This document shows positions 54,061 to 62,293 of a DNA stretch of 64,000 nt, piece after piece; within the stretch, counting starts at the first letter, position 1; every line of letters starts with the position of its first letter. A program made the position numbers and the translations under genes. The notes below the pieces were generated by a model. The model ran no database searches. It saw nothing but the letters and a program-made list of their open reading frames with translations, and was not told the origin of the DNA. The stretch covers positions 310,001 to 374,000 of the forward strand of contig CP074573.1 in assembly GCA_018394295.1 (NCBI GenBank), written 5' to 3'. Source of the stretch: Mycoplasmatota bacterium. Lineage in GTDB: Bacteria > Bacillota_I > Bacilli_A > Haloplasmatales > Haloplasmataceae.

Positions 54061-55375
54061 ATTTAATATGTTAATGATTAGTTACATAAGCTGTATTATA
54101 TTTCAATATAGAATATATGGTTCTTATAACTTTCTTTCCTACATGGCTTAATGCAACAAAATGGTGTTTACCTTCATTAATCTTTTTTTGATAATATTTA
54201 GAGAATTTTTCATCTGAATGAATGATTCTATTAGATACATGATGTATTGCATAACGCATGTATTTTGAGCCTCGTTTTGACATTTTCGAATTACTAGATT
54301 CAAATTCACCAGATTGATAAATAGATGGTTCAGCACCAATAAAAGCAACTAGTTTATCTTCACTAGAAAATAATGAAATATCGCCAATACCGGCAATTAA
54401 TATTGCTCCTGTTGTATATCCAACGCCAGGAATAGAAAGAATTATAGAAAAGTGTTTATCCATTATTTCTTTTATGTAGTTATCGTATTGATCTAGTTGT
54501 GAATTTAAAAACTGAATTTTCTCAACAATTAATCGGATTTCAAAAGCATAATATGAAGCATCATCGCCAATAGATTCTTTCGCTAATTGTTTAATTAATT
54601 TCGCAGTGGTTAAATAGTGATGGCCCTTAGAATGCTTAAGAAGATTAGATAACGCATCTATACGTGTGTTTTTGATTACAGAAGGAATAGAGTAGGTTTT
54701 TAATAATTCTAATGAACAATTTATATATAAGTTACTAAATACAGTTTTATATTCTGGAAAAGCATAGTCAATTAGATTAGATAATTGAATTTTAGTTTGA
54801 GAAATCTCTTTAGTTAATCTAATTCTGTGACGTGTTAATGACTTTAGTTCTTCGGCATGGTATAATTTTCTTGTATAGGGTTGGAAGTCTTTCCAATTTC
54901 CTTGTAGAAATTTACAGATGGCTTTTGCATCGGTTTTATCTGTTTTAGTTTTACGAACAGATGAAGCTTTCTTAGCCATACTGGTTAAAAGTGGATTAAA
55001 TAAGTAAACATCAAATTGTTGGTCAAAAAGATAATTCAGTATGTTCTTAGAATAATGCCCTGTAGACTCTAATCCTATACGCACATAATTATCATTAACT
55101 AACTCTTTAAAGTCATTAATAACTTTAGAGAGTTTTTTAAAACCCTCAATATCATTAGTAATCGTAAATACATCACAGGGAACTACTCCGTTGTGATCAG
55201 TAATAAAGCAATCATGTTTTTTCGAAGCAACATCAATACCTACATAAATCATGATATATAAATCCTCCCATATAAATAGCTATTACTAGTAGCGTGTCAC
55301 TACAAACTTTATAAATGTAACCTCGCTATTGATAAACAGTCTATTCGCTGTAACTAACTAATTAACATATTAAAT
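54061..55375 (-). mobile_element. IS110-family insertion element (ends uncertain)
   Basis: A transposase gene of the IS110 family is bounded by an exact 15-bp inverted repeat: ATTTAATATGTTAAT at 54061-54075 and its reverse complement at 55361-55375, with further similarity inward (ATTAGTTAC versus GTTAGTTAC). The left copy overlaps the last codons of the transposase gene. IS110 members often make no target duplications and I found none. The non-coding DNA up to about 55505 may also belong to the element, so the right border is open. It separates two ABC exporter genes and is oriented against them. Confidence 0.6.
54071..55252 (-). CDS. IS110-family transposase (RuvC-like and serine domains)
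   Basis: A 393-residue recombinase. The N-terminal RuvC-like DEDD domain starts MIYVGIDVASKKHDCFI with Asp6, and has LESTGHYSKN near 63-72 and KTDKTDAKAI near 100-110. The C-terminal Transposase_20 domain has SIPGVGYTTGAILIAGIGD near 275-293 and SSNSKMSKRGSKYMRYAIH near 325, with the expected serine region. Full length, no frameshift, so it may be active. GGGAGG (55264-55269, minus strand) precedes the ATG. IS110 enzymes use an RNA encoded in the element to choose their targets. Confidence 0.93.
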   Translation of the reverse strand: MIYVGIDVASKKHDCFITDHNGVVPCDVFTITNDIEGFKKLSKVINDFKELVNDNYVRIGLESTGHYSKNILNYLFDQQFDVYLFNPLLTSMAKKASSVRKTKTDKTDAKAICKFLQGNWKDFQPYTRKLYHAEELKSLTRHRIRLTKEISQTKIQLSNLIDYAFPEYKTVFSNLYINCSLELLKTYSIPSVIKNTRIDALSNLLKHSKGHHYLTTAKLIKQLAKESIGDDASYYAFEIRLIVEKIQFLNSQLDQYDNYIKEIMDKHFSIILSIPGVGYTTGAILIAGIGDISLFSSEDKLVAFIGAEPSIYQSGEFESSNSKMSKRGSKYMRYAIHHVSNRIIHSDEKFSKYYQKKINEGKHHFVALSHVGKKVIRTIYSILKYNTAYVTNH

Positions 55376-55505
55376 AAAGCTGTAGCTATAAACTCACTAA
55401 AACAGTCTTATAAGCTGTAAGGTGACAGAAAATAGTCTACTAGTTATTAAATATAATTATAATATAAAAAATGTAGTTACAGCAAATTATGACTGTAATT
55501 ACATT
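55270..55505 (-). ncRNA. Candidate bridge-RNA region upstream of the IS110 transposase
   Basis: About 235 non-coding bases upstream of the transposase start. They contain a 10-bp inverted repeat 127 bases apart end to start (55347-55356 with 55474-55483, GCTGTAACTA/TAGTTACAGC) and a repeated pattern AAACAGTCT-(4 or 5 bases)-GCTGTAA at 55334-55353 and 55400-55420. In IS110-group elements the bridge RNA is encoded in this position. Whether this part lies inside the element is not settled, and I could not fold it by computer. Confidence 0.35.
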
Positions 55506-55519
55506 ATACGAGGTGATAG

Positions 55520-57310
55520 ATGATGAAAAATAAAAAATCCAATTTTTTGAAACTATTACCAATGGTTTTTAAACAAGGAATTAAAGATGGTAAAACAGGA
55601 TTTGTTCTTTTACATCTATTAGGAATAATTGTTAGTGCTTCCTGGTATTTTAGTTTAAGAGTACCAGAAATTACCACAAACATTGCCTACAAGTTCATTA
55701 CTAAAGAAAACCTAGACTTTGTTGAAACCATAAAGCCTTTATTTATATTAATTAACATCCTATTAAGTTTTCATTTTGTATCAATTATTAAGCGATTGCT
55801 TAGTATTTATGTTACACGAAATATAAAAACAAATTATGAGCTTGGCCTAGCAAGAAAATTATCTAAAATGACTTGGGAAAGTTATGAAACACATGAAGTC
55901 AACTTGAAAATTGAAATGGTTAAAAGAGATGGTGTTAATTCCTATATGGCTATCTCACTTGATTTAATCACTTGGCTTATAAATACAGTTTGTGCTTTTA
56001 TTATTTATGTGTTAGTTGTTATTCGAATTAGTTGGTTAATCGGTTTTCTTTTTCTTTTAGCTTCAATCATTTATATAATAATAGGCGTATACTGCGGAAA
56101 TATAGTTTATAAAACCCATCGTAATAATGATGGAATCTATAAAAGAAGATCTTATTTATATGGATGTAGTAAAAGTAAAGAGGCTCATCAAGATGGGATT
56201 GTTAATAGACTTTATCACCATTTATCAAAAAGATGGCGTAAAATGAACGATGACTGGATGAATGATACAATAAAAGCACAATCAAAAATTGAAATTTATA
56301 ATTTAATCCCAAGTTTTATATTTGCTTTAATCGCTGGTAGCTTACTGTTTATTGTTGTTAAAGAAATTCAAGCAGGAAGACAAGAAATAGGTTATTTCAC
56401 TTTGATTATCACAACTATAATAAACTTTCGAGGGACACTTTACAGTTTATCCACAAATATTCAGTGGTATCAAAAATATTTTAATGTATTTCAAGATTAT
56501 TTAACGCTTATGAAAGTTGAAGAAGAATTACCAAATACTAATAAATTATTAAGGAATAATTTTGAAATAACTTTTAATAATGTATCGTATGTTTACCCAC
56601 AATCTGAACATAAAGCATTAAATCATCTTAATATTGATATTAATTCTCATGAAACAATCGCAATTGTTGGTGTTAATGGAAGTGGGAAAACAACCTTTGT
56701 AAATATATTGATGGAATTATCTAAAAAATATCAGGGGGATATTTTTGTTAATGATCAAAATATTAATGACACAATTGGTATTTTACGAAATAGTTGTAGT
56801 TGTATTTTCCAAGATTTTTTAGAGTATCAGTTTAGTATTAAAGAAAATATTGCTCTTGGTGATCTATCTAGAGACTTAACTGATGAAGAAGTATGGCGTA
56901 TTTTAAATGATGTTGGTTTAGCTGAATCTGTTAAGAAATTACCAGATGGTATTCATTCAATGTTAGGTCAAATTAATAAAGGAACGGAATTATCTAAAGG
57001 ACAGTGGCAACGTTTAGCTGTTGCAAGATTATTAGCTAACAAAAATTCAAAGATTTGGATACTCGATGAACCAACAGCTTATCTAGACCCAATTGGAGAA
57101 ATTGAGATGTATAATTTCATCTATAAACTTAAAGGTAATAGAACGGTCATTTTTATTTCACACCGTTTAGGATTTGCGAAGAAAGCTAACAGAATTATTG
57201 TATTTAAAGATGGATCTGTGATAGAAGATGGAACACATAGTGAATTAATGAAAGATTCAACTAGTGAATATGCGATAATGTATGACAAACAAAAGAAATG
57301 GTATGAATAA
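55520..57310 (+). CDS. ABC exporter (membrane and ATPase domains fused), half 2
   Basis: A 596-residue ABC transporter with an exporter-type membrane domain (about 1-340) and an ATPase: Walker A GVNGSGKTT near 390, Q-loop IFQD, signature LSKGQWQR (a change from the usual LSGGQ), Walker B IWILDEPTAYLDP and ISHR. The altered signature and the complete partner upstream are what one expects from the degenerate half of a heterodimeric exporter (inference). GAGGTG at 55510-55515 precedes ATGs at 55520 and 55523; either may be used. A terminator follows. The IS element now separates it from its presumed operon partner, so its transcription may have changed. Confidence 0.85.
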   Translation: MMKNKKSNFLKLLPMVFKQGIKDGKTGFVLLHLLGIIVSASWYFSLRVPEITTNIAYKFITKENLDFVETIKPLFILINILLSFHFVSIIKRLLSIYVTRNIKTNYELGLARKLSKMTWESYETHEVNLKIEMVKRDGVNSYMAISLDLITWLINTVCAFIIYVLVVIRISWLIGFLFLLASIIYIIIGVYCGNIVYKTHRNNDGIYKRRSYLYGCSKSKEAHQDGIVNRLYHHLSKRWRKMNDDWMNDTIKAQSKIEIYNLIPSFIFALIAGSLLFIVVKEIQAGRQEIGYFTLIITTIINFRGTLYSLSTNIQWYQKYFNVFQDYLTLMKVEEELPNTNKLLRNNFEITFNNVSYVYPQSEHKALNHLNIDINSHETIAIVGVNGSGKTTFVNILMELSKKYQGDIFVNDQNINDTIGILRNSCSCIFQDFLEYQFSIKENIALGDLSRDLTDEEVWRILNDVGLAESVKKLPDGIHSMLGQINKGTELSKGQWQRLAVARLLANKNSKIWILDEPTAYLDPIGEIEMYNFIYKLKGNRTVIFISHRLGFAKKANRIIVFKDGSVIEDGTHSELMKDSTSEYAIMYDKQKKWYE

Positions 57311-57319
57311 TGGCTAATA

Positions 57320-57352
57320 AAACCCTCATTTAGAAATCTAAATGAGGGTTTC
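57320..57352 (+). terminator. Terminator after the second ABC exporter
   Basis: A perfect palindromic 15-bp stem (57320-57334 with 57337-57351, AAACCCTCATTTAGA and its complement) with a short T tail. From here to 57600 I see no gene, only a TATAAT at 57418-57423 without a good -35 box and a GGTGGGGG stretch near 57508. Confidence 0.85.
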
Positions 57353-57600
57353 TTATAAGAAATAATTTATTTAAACAATAAATTGAATTATTTACTGCAT
57401 GATAATTAAAACTAGTGTATAATGTAACTATATGGTAGATATTTTTGATTAGAAAAGATTTGAATAACATCAAAAATAGATGTTAACAAATATAATAATA
57501 AAAGAAAGGTGGGGGAATCTGTTATCAATTTAAGTATAAAAAAGTAAATAGTTGAATAGGGAATATAATAAGAGTTGATGTCTTTTTGGTAACGGATACA

Positions 57601-58425
57601 ATGAATATGATTAACAAATTAAATATTTTTTTAAAGAAAGCTTTTATATATATACTTTATATTATTATTGCTATTATTTCTATTGTAATGATAAAGGTAA
57701 AATATAATCAGGGGGATTGGCAATACCCATTTAATATATTTACTGATGCAACAGTGGGAGCAGCTTTATTGTTATTTTCGTTAGTAGGTATTTTAATTGA
57801 ATTATACATATCTAAGAAATTATCACTAATTATATCCAAAACAAAGATTTTGATATCAAGATTTCGATTCGAATTAGTAGTTTTATGTATTTATATATTA
57901 TTGTTTTATTTGACTTTCAAATTTTCATTCTTAGTAAATTTGATAGTAGTCGGAATTGTTTTGATTAGTAGAGTTACATTTATTGGAATCAAGGAAAAGG
58001 AGAAAATTTATTTTTTTCTTCCAATCGTTATCATTGTTTTATTGATTAATACCTCGTGGCTTTTTCCTACAGTTGAAGTTGATTCAAGTGTTCAAAGTTT
58101 TGAAACTATTTTATTCACTATACTCATGATGATTTCTATTTATGGACTGATTATATACAGTATTTATATTGTTATAAGAACGATTATTATTAAAAAATCT
58201 ATATTAAAGAAAATTATAGTCTTTTCACATATTTTTCTTTTAATTATCTCATTAGATACTTTGACAAATCAGACTACATATCACTGTTCAAATTTTAATA
58301 ATAATTGTGAAGTTGTATATGACAATTCATTTAATTATGTAATTTTAATGATATACATGATTGATTATACATTTATGATACTAAAGAGTGTAATTTATTC
58401 AAGAAAAGTGTTGAAAAAATCTTAA
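57601..58425 (+). CDS. Hypothetical multi-pass membrane protein
   Basis: A protein of about 274 residues with six or seven hydrophobic helices (for example IYILYIIIAIISIVMI near the start, LVVLCIYILLFYLTFKF, YFFLPIVIIVLLINTSW) and short basic loops. I recognise no family. Start is uncertain: ATG 57601 or 57607, both with poor ribosome sites, so translation may be weak. Two cysteines (HCSNFNNNCEVV) lie in a loop near residue 230 and could form a disulfide outside the membrane. No functional neighbour: it stands alone between terminators. Confidence 0.55.
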   Translation: MNMINKLNIFLKKAFIYILYIIIAIISIVMIKVKYNQGDWQYPFNIFTDATVGAALLLFSLVGILIELYISKKLSLIISKTKILISRFRFELVVLCIYILLFYLTFKFSFLVNLIVVGIVLISRVTFIGIKEKEKIYFFLPIVIIVLLINTSWLFPTVEVDSSVQSFETILFTILMMISIYGLIIYSIYIVIRTIIIKKSILKKIIVFSHIFLLIISLDTLTNQTTYHCSNFNNNCEVVYDNSFNYVILMIYMIDYTFMILKSVIYSRKVLKKS

Positions 58426-58525
58426 ACAGTAAGAAATTGCAACAATATAAAAAGTTGTTAGAGGTAGAAATCACAAAAAGAATACGATAAGAAAAAGAAA
58501 GAATAATTAGAATAAATATAAAGTT

Positions 58526-58582
58526 AAAAAAACCTCATTTAGAAACTTAAATTAGTTTCTTTTTGAGGTCTTTTAATTTTGG
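58526..58582. terminator. Terminator of the alcohol dehydrogenase gene (works on minus strand)
   Basis: Read on the minus strand: CCTCA, 3 bases, AGAAACT, 6-base loop, AGTTTCT, 3 bases, TGAGG, then seven T. On the plus strand the same hairpin is followed by TCTTTTAATTTTGG. The 100 bases between the membrane protein gene and this hairpin hold nothing I recognise. Confidence 0.85.
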
Positions 58583-58617
58583 ATAGAAGTTATATATACA
58601 ATAAATTGAATAATAAA

Positions 58618-59769
58618 CTACATATCAATTCCATAGAATGCTGCTTTATAAATAGCTTTAACATCTTCTACAGTAGGGTTTCCTGGATTTGTTAATGTAC
58701 ATGGATCAGCTAATGCATTTTTAGACATACGATCTAATACTTCAACAAATTTTTCTTCAGTAATTTCAACTTCAGTTACTTCTTTGAAAGTTAAAGGAAT
58801 ATTTAATTTAGTGTTTAAAGCTTTTAATGCTGTAGGTAAATCTTCAACACCTAATTGTTTTTCAATATCTTTATATTTATCAGTGTATTTACGGTTGTAT
58901 TGGATAATATATGGCATTAAGATAGCGTTAGCTAATCCATGAGTAACACCAAACTCTCCACCGATTTTATGAGCTAAACTATGAACTAATCCTAAAGAAG
59001 CATTAGTGAATGCCATTCCTGCTAATGCAGATGCATTATGCATAGCAAATCTTGCATCCATGTCATCTCCGTTTTCAAATGCAACAGGTAATTTTTCATA
59101 AACTAATTTGATTGCTTCCATAGCATATGGGTCTGTATAACTTGAAGCATTAGTAGAAGCATAAGCTTCACATGCATGAGCCATTACATCCATACCAGTA
59201 TTTGCTGTGATATGAGCTGGCATTTTTTGAGGTAATGCTGGATCTATAATCGCAATATCAGGTGTAATTTCACCAGATACAATTGGATATTTAATATGGT
59301 TTTTAGTATCAGTAATAACAGAGAAAGCTGTAATTTCTGATGCTGTACCACTAGTAGAAGGAATAGCAATAAATTTAGCTTTATTTCTTAACTCAGGTAA
59401 AGATCCTGGAGTAATAATTTCTTCAAATTTTAATTCAGGATATTCATAGAATGCCCACATAATTTTAGCTGCGTCTAATGCAGATCCACCACCGATTGCT
59501 ACAATCCAATCAGGTTCAAAATCTTGCATTGCTTTTGCACCGTTTTCTACTGTTTCAACAGATGGGTTAGGCTCAACTCCATCAAATAACGCAACTTCCA
59601 TTCCTGCTTTTTCTAAATAACCCTTTGCTTGGTCTAAAAATCCGAAACGTTTCATTGAGCTTCCACCAGTAACAAGCATTGCTTTTGTTCCTTTAAGTGT
59701 AGATAGATACTCTAATGTTCCTTCTCCAAATACTATATCTTTTGGTACTCTAAACCATTGTAAATTCAT
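58618..59769 (-). CDS. Iron-containing alcohol dehydrogenase
   Basis: A 383-residue type III alcohol dehydrogenase. The N-terminus is FRVPKDIVFGEGTLEYL, the dinucleotide loop AIGGGSALDAAKIMW is near 95, FIAIPSTSGTASEIT near 140, and the iron-ligand segments DVMAHACEAYAS, LVHSLAHKIGG and VTHGLANAILMPY are all present. It resembles the alcohol dehydrogenase half of AdhE and 1,3-propanediol-type enzymes, reducing aldehydes to alcohols with NADH. Its codons are more uniform than its neighbours', which hints at high expression. AAGGAGGAC precedes the ATG. It is monocistronic with its own terminator and a promoter that overlaps a Rex-like site. Confidence 0.93.
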   Translation of the reverse strand: MNLQWFRVPKDIVFGEGTLEYLSTLKGTKAMLVTGGSSMKRFGFLDQAKGYLEKAGMEVALFDGVEPNPSVETVENGAKAMQDFEPDWIVAIGGGSALDAAKIMWAFYEYPELKFEEIITPGSLPELRNKAKFIAIPSTSGTASEITAFSVITDTKNHIKYPIVSGEITPDIAIIDPALPQKMPAHITANTGMDVMAHACEAYASTNASSYTDPYAMEAIKLVYEKLPVAFENGDDMDARFAMHNASALAGMAFTNASLGLVHSLAHKIGGEFGVTHGLANAILMPYIIQYNRKYTDKYKDIEKQLGVEDLPTALKALNTKLNIPLTFKEVTEVEITEEKFVEVLDRMSKNALADPCTLTNPGNPTVEDVKAIYKAAFYGIDM

Positions 59770-59799
59770 ATGAAGTCCTCCTTATATGTTTGTTATTTT

Positions 59800-59840
59800 T
59801 TTCACAAGTACATGATACCACATTGTGAAATAATTAGCAA
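59800..59840 (-). promoter_or_regulatory. Promoter with Rex-like redox operator
   Basis: On the minus strand: -35 TTGCTA (59835-59840), 17 bases, -10 TATCAT (59812-59817) preceded by TGG. TTGTGAAATAATTAGCAA (59823-59840) matches the Rex consensus in about 15 of 18 positions and covers the -35 region. A second half-site TTTCACAA (59800-59807) forms an inverted repeat with TTGTGAAA (59823-59830). Rex would repress when NADH is low and release when NADH rises. Rex itself is not in the window. Confidence 0.6.
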
Positions 59841-60126
59841 CGATTTTGATAACAATTTTCGACGTTTTTTGACATAAAAATAAGGTGGAAAAATTATCAA
59901 AATATGACTACATATATTTATAGTATATCCTCAATTTGTTTTTGCTAAATCAAAAATGTTTTAATTTGATGATAGTTAAAAAAAGGAAATTAATCATTAA
60001 CAGATTTATAAATTTAATTGAATTATTGATGTTTTAGATTTATAATAATTACAAGGAAAATGAAAGAAGAAGTAATTAAATATAAGATTATTCTTAAAGA
60101 TGGCTGATAAAATGTTAGGGAAAAAG
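59841..60126. other. AT-rich stretch without recognised genes
   Basis: Between the alcohol dehydrogenase promoter and the broken protease start I see only AT-rich sequence with frequent stops in all frames and no convincing hairpin or promoter. Confidence 0.5.
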
Positions 60127-60195
60127 ATGAAATCTACAAGAAACATTCTGTTAACCATTTTTTGATTTTTACCTATTTAATAATATGCGAAATGG
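60127..60195 (+). pseudogene. Broken signal peptide of the M6-like protease
   Basis: From ATG 60127 the frame reads MKSTRNILLTIF, then TGA (60163), FLPI, TAA, TAA, and continues in the same frame into the protease. The basic-then-hydrophobic start is what a signal peptide should look like. Three stops in the hydrophobic core would prevent export. Confidence 0.6.
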
Positions 60196-61977
60196 ATGAT
60201 AAATAAATATATTGTAGAATTTATAGATTATGATAATACCATTATTGACACAATAGAAGTGGAGTATGGGGAGAGTGTAGATGCACCTGATAATTTACAA
60301 AGAGAAGGTTATATTTTTACTGGTTGGGATAAATCCCTTAAAAATGTCTATACAAATACTAAAGTACATGCAACCTATATTCCAAATAATCTATTACAAG
60401 CGATTGAAGCCTTTGAATTTATTTTTGAAGAAGGAGATACAGCTTTAGGAGTTAAGGGTCAAGTAATAAAGTTTAATCAATCATATAGTGAATATATTAA
60501 GTATCATTGTATTAGTAGTGATGATTCAATCATTAGCTTTAATCCATTAGAAAATGAAGGCGTAGTAAACCATACTAGCGAAGATCAAGTCGTAAAAGTA
60601 ACGGTATATGCTTCTATTGATTTAGGTAATGATTCTTATTATGAATTATCAAAAGAGATTAATATTACCGTTTTAAAAAATGAATCAATTGATTTAAAAG
60701 TTGATAAAGACCAGTTAATAGTAGAAGTAGATGAATCAATGCAAGATGCAGTTGATAAAATGTATCATTATTATGGAGAATCAGAAACGTCCTATTTATT
60801 ACCATCTAAAGGAAATGTGAATTTATTAGTTATCCCAATACAGTTTCCAAATGATAAATTTACAAATAATGAACTAGCTAGAATTAATTATGGATTTTTC
60901 GGTGATGGGGACCGCTATGAAACCTTGAAATCATATTATTATAAAAGTTCATATGGTACACTTAATTTATCAGGTGATGTTCTAAAGCCTTATACAGCCC
61001 AATATAACTATAATTATTATCAGAACTATACTAGTCAAGCCAATGAAGATGCCAGTGGCGTTGACTTATTAATTGAAGAATCAGTTAGGTATTATTTACA
61101 AAATAATCCCAATCTTGATTTATCGATTTATGATTCTGAAGGTGATGGCTATATTGATGGAATTCATTTAGTTTATTCAGCGCCAATTGATTACAATTCT
61201 GAGGATATATTTTTCTGGGCAATTCAATATTACTACTTTGCGACGGCTGGTTATGAAGATTCAGATTATGTATCTTGGGATAACTATGAGATTAATTCTT
61301 ATGTATTTTCTAGTGTGGATTTTTTCTATGAAGGGCATACAGAAAATGCATGGACGATTATTCATGAAACAGGACATTTATTAGGATTAGAAGATTATTA
61401 TGACTATACACCTAATGAGGACCTTAATGAAGGGGGATTAGGGAGTGCTGATATGATGGATTCAAATAGTGGAGACCATAATCCATTTAGTAAGTTAATT
61501 TTAGATTGGATTGACCCAATTGTTGTTACTAAATCATGTACTGTTACGATAGATAAATTTGATACATCAGGAGATACGATAATCGTTTCAAACCAATTTG
61601 ACAGTATTTTTGATGAGTACTTTATCATGAGTTTTTATACCCCAACTGGACTAAATGAGGAAAATCAATATTTAACTAAAAATGGATTGTTAATGTATCA
61701 TGTGGATGCTAAACTTCCAACAAATTATGATGATTTATCAGAATACTCTTTGTATTTAGAATATAATAATTCAGACTCTGTTCATAAGTTAATTAAGATT
61801 GAAGAAGCAGATGGAAATAACAGTATTTCAAATCAATTATCAACAGCATCAAATCGTGATTTATTACAAATTGGTGATTCTTACAACTTAAAAATGTATA
61901 ATGAAACGTCTTTTTGTGAAGTTAAAGTACTTTATATAACAGATGATACAATTACTCTATCATTCACTTTTCAGTAA
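60196..61977 (+). CDS. M6-like metalloprotease with InlB B-repeat domain, probably missing its signal peptide
   Basis: The open frame is 593 residues. It starts with a Listeria-Bacteroides (InlB B-type) repeat: VEFIDYDNTIIDTIEVEYGE to GYIFTGWDKSL (residues 4-60). A beta-sandwich-like region follows, then an M6-type peptidase with the zinc motif HETGH at residues 390-394 (IIHETGHLLGLEDYYD). The family is secreted and includes immune inhibitor A-like proteases. Here the ATG at 60196 has no ribosome site and the protein lacks a signal peptide; an in-frame signal-like start at 60127 is cut off by three stops. It is probably a recent pseudogene or a sequence-error case. Its C-terminal end is duplicated at 63431-63535. 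Confidence 0.7.
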   Translation: MINKYIVEFIDYDNTIIDTIEVEYGESVDAPDNLQREGYIFTGWDKSLKNVYTNTKVHATYIPNNLLQAIEAFEFIFEEGDTALGVKGQVIKFNQSYSEYIKYHCISSDDSIISFNPLENEGVVNHTSEDQVVKVTVYASIDLGNDSYYELSKEINITVLKNESIDLKVDKDQLIVEVDESMQDAVDKMYHYYGESETSYLLPSKGNVNLLVIPIQFPNDKFTNNELARINYGFFGDGDRYETLKSYYYKSSYGTLNLSGDVLKPYTAQYNYNYYQNYTSQANEDASGVDLLIEESVRYYLQNNPNLDLSIYDSEGDGYIDGIHLVYSAPIDYNSEDIFFWAIQYYYFATAGYEDSDYVSWDNYEINSYVFSSVDFFYEGHTENAWTIIHETGHLLGLEDYYDYTPNEDLNEGGLGSADMMDSNSGDHNPFSKLILDWIDPIVVTKSCTVTIDKFDTSGDTIIVSNQFDSIFDEYFIMSFYTPTGLNEENQYLTKNGLLMYHVDAKLPTNYDDLSEYSLYLEYNNSDSVHKLIKIEEADGNNSISNQLSTASNRDLLQIGDSYNLKMYNETSFCEVKVLYITDDTITLSFTFQ

Positions 61978-62293
61978 TAAATCTTAGGATTATTCACCTA
62001 ACTCAGTAATGAACCAAGTTACAAATTGCAATTAATAAATATCAAATACAATAGTCACATAAATCAGAATAAACCCAGGGTTGTGCCTTTGTCTTCTGGA
62101 ATTTGAAGTGATTATCTCAAGGCACACTGAGTTAAAAGGACAATTATAATACATATTATTACCAAAAATTATATAATACATTTTTTACTTTTTCTCCAGT
62201 CTATAAGTATATTAAAAAAACCATTAAATATAATTGAATTCGCTGCTTTTTATGTTAATATATATTTAATAGTATTGTACGAGGAGATTTATT
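61978..62293. other. Intergenic region with a GC-richer hairpin
   Basis: TGTGCCTT (62082-62089) pairs with AAGGCACA (62119-62126) around a 29-base loop that has its own CTTC/GAAG stem; the small palindrome AACCCAGGGTT (62072-62082) abuts it. No T run follows. It is clearly richer in G and C than its surroundings and could be a structured RNA or a remnant of a mobile sequence. I see no gene here. Confidence 0.35.

Noticed and set aside
59641-59655. GAAACGTTTC palindrome as another LacI/cre operator
   Set aside because: It lies inside the alcohol dehydrogenase coding sequence (codons for MKRFG) about 120 bases after the start; it is probably a coincidence of codons.
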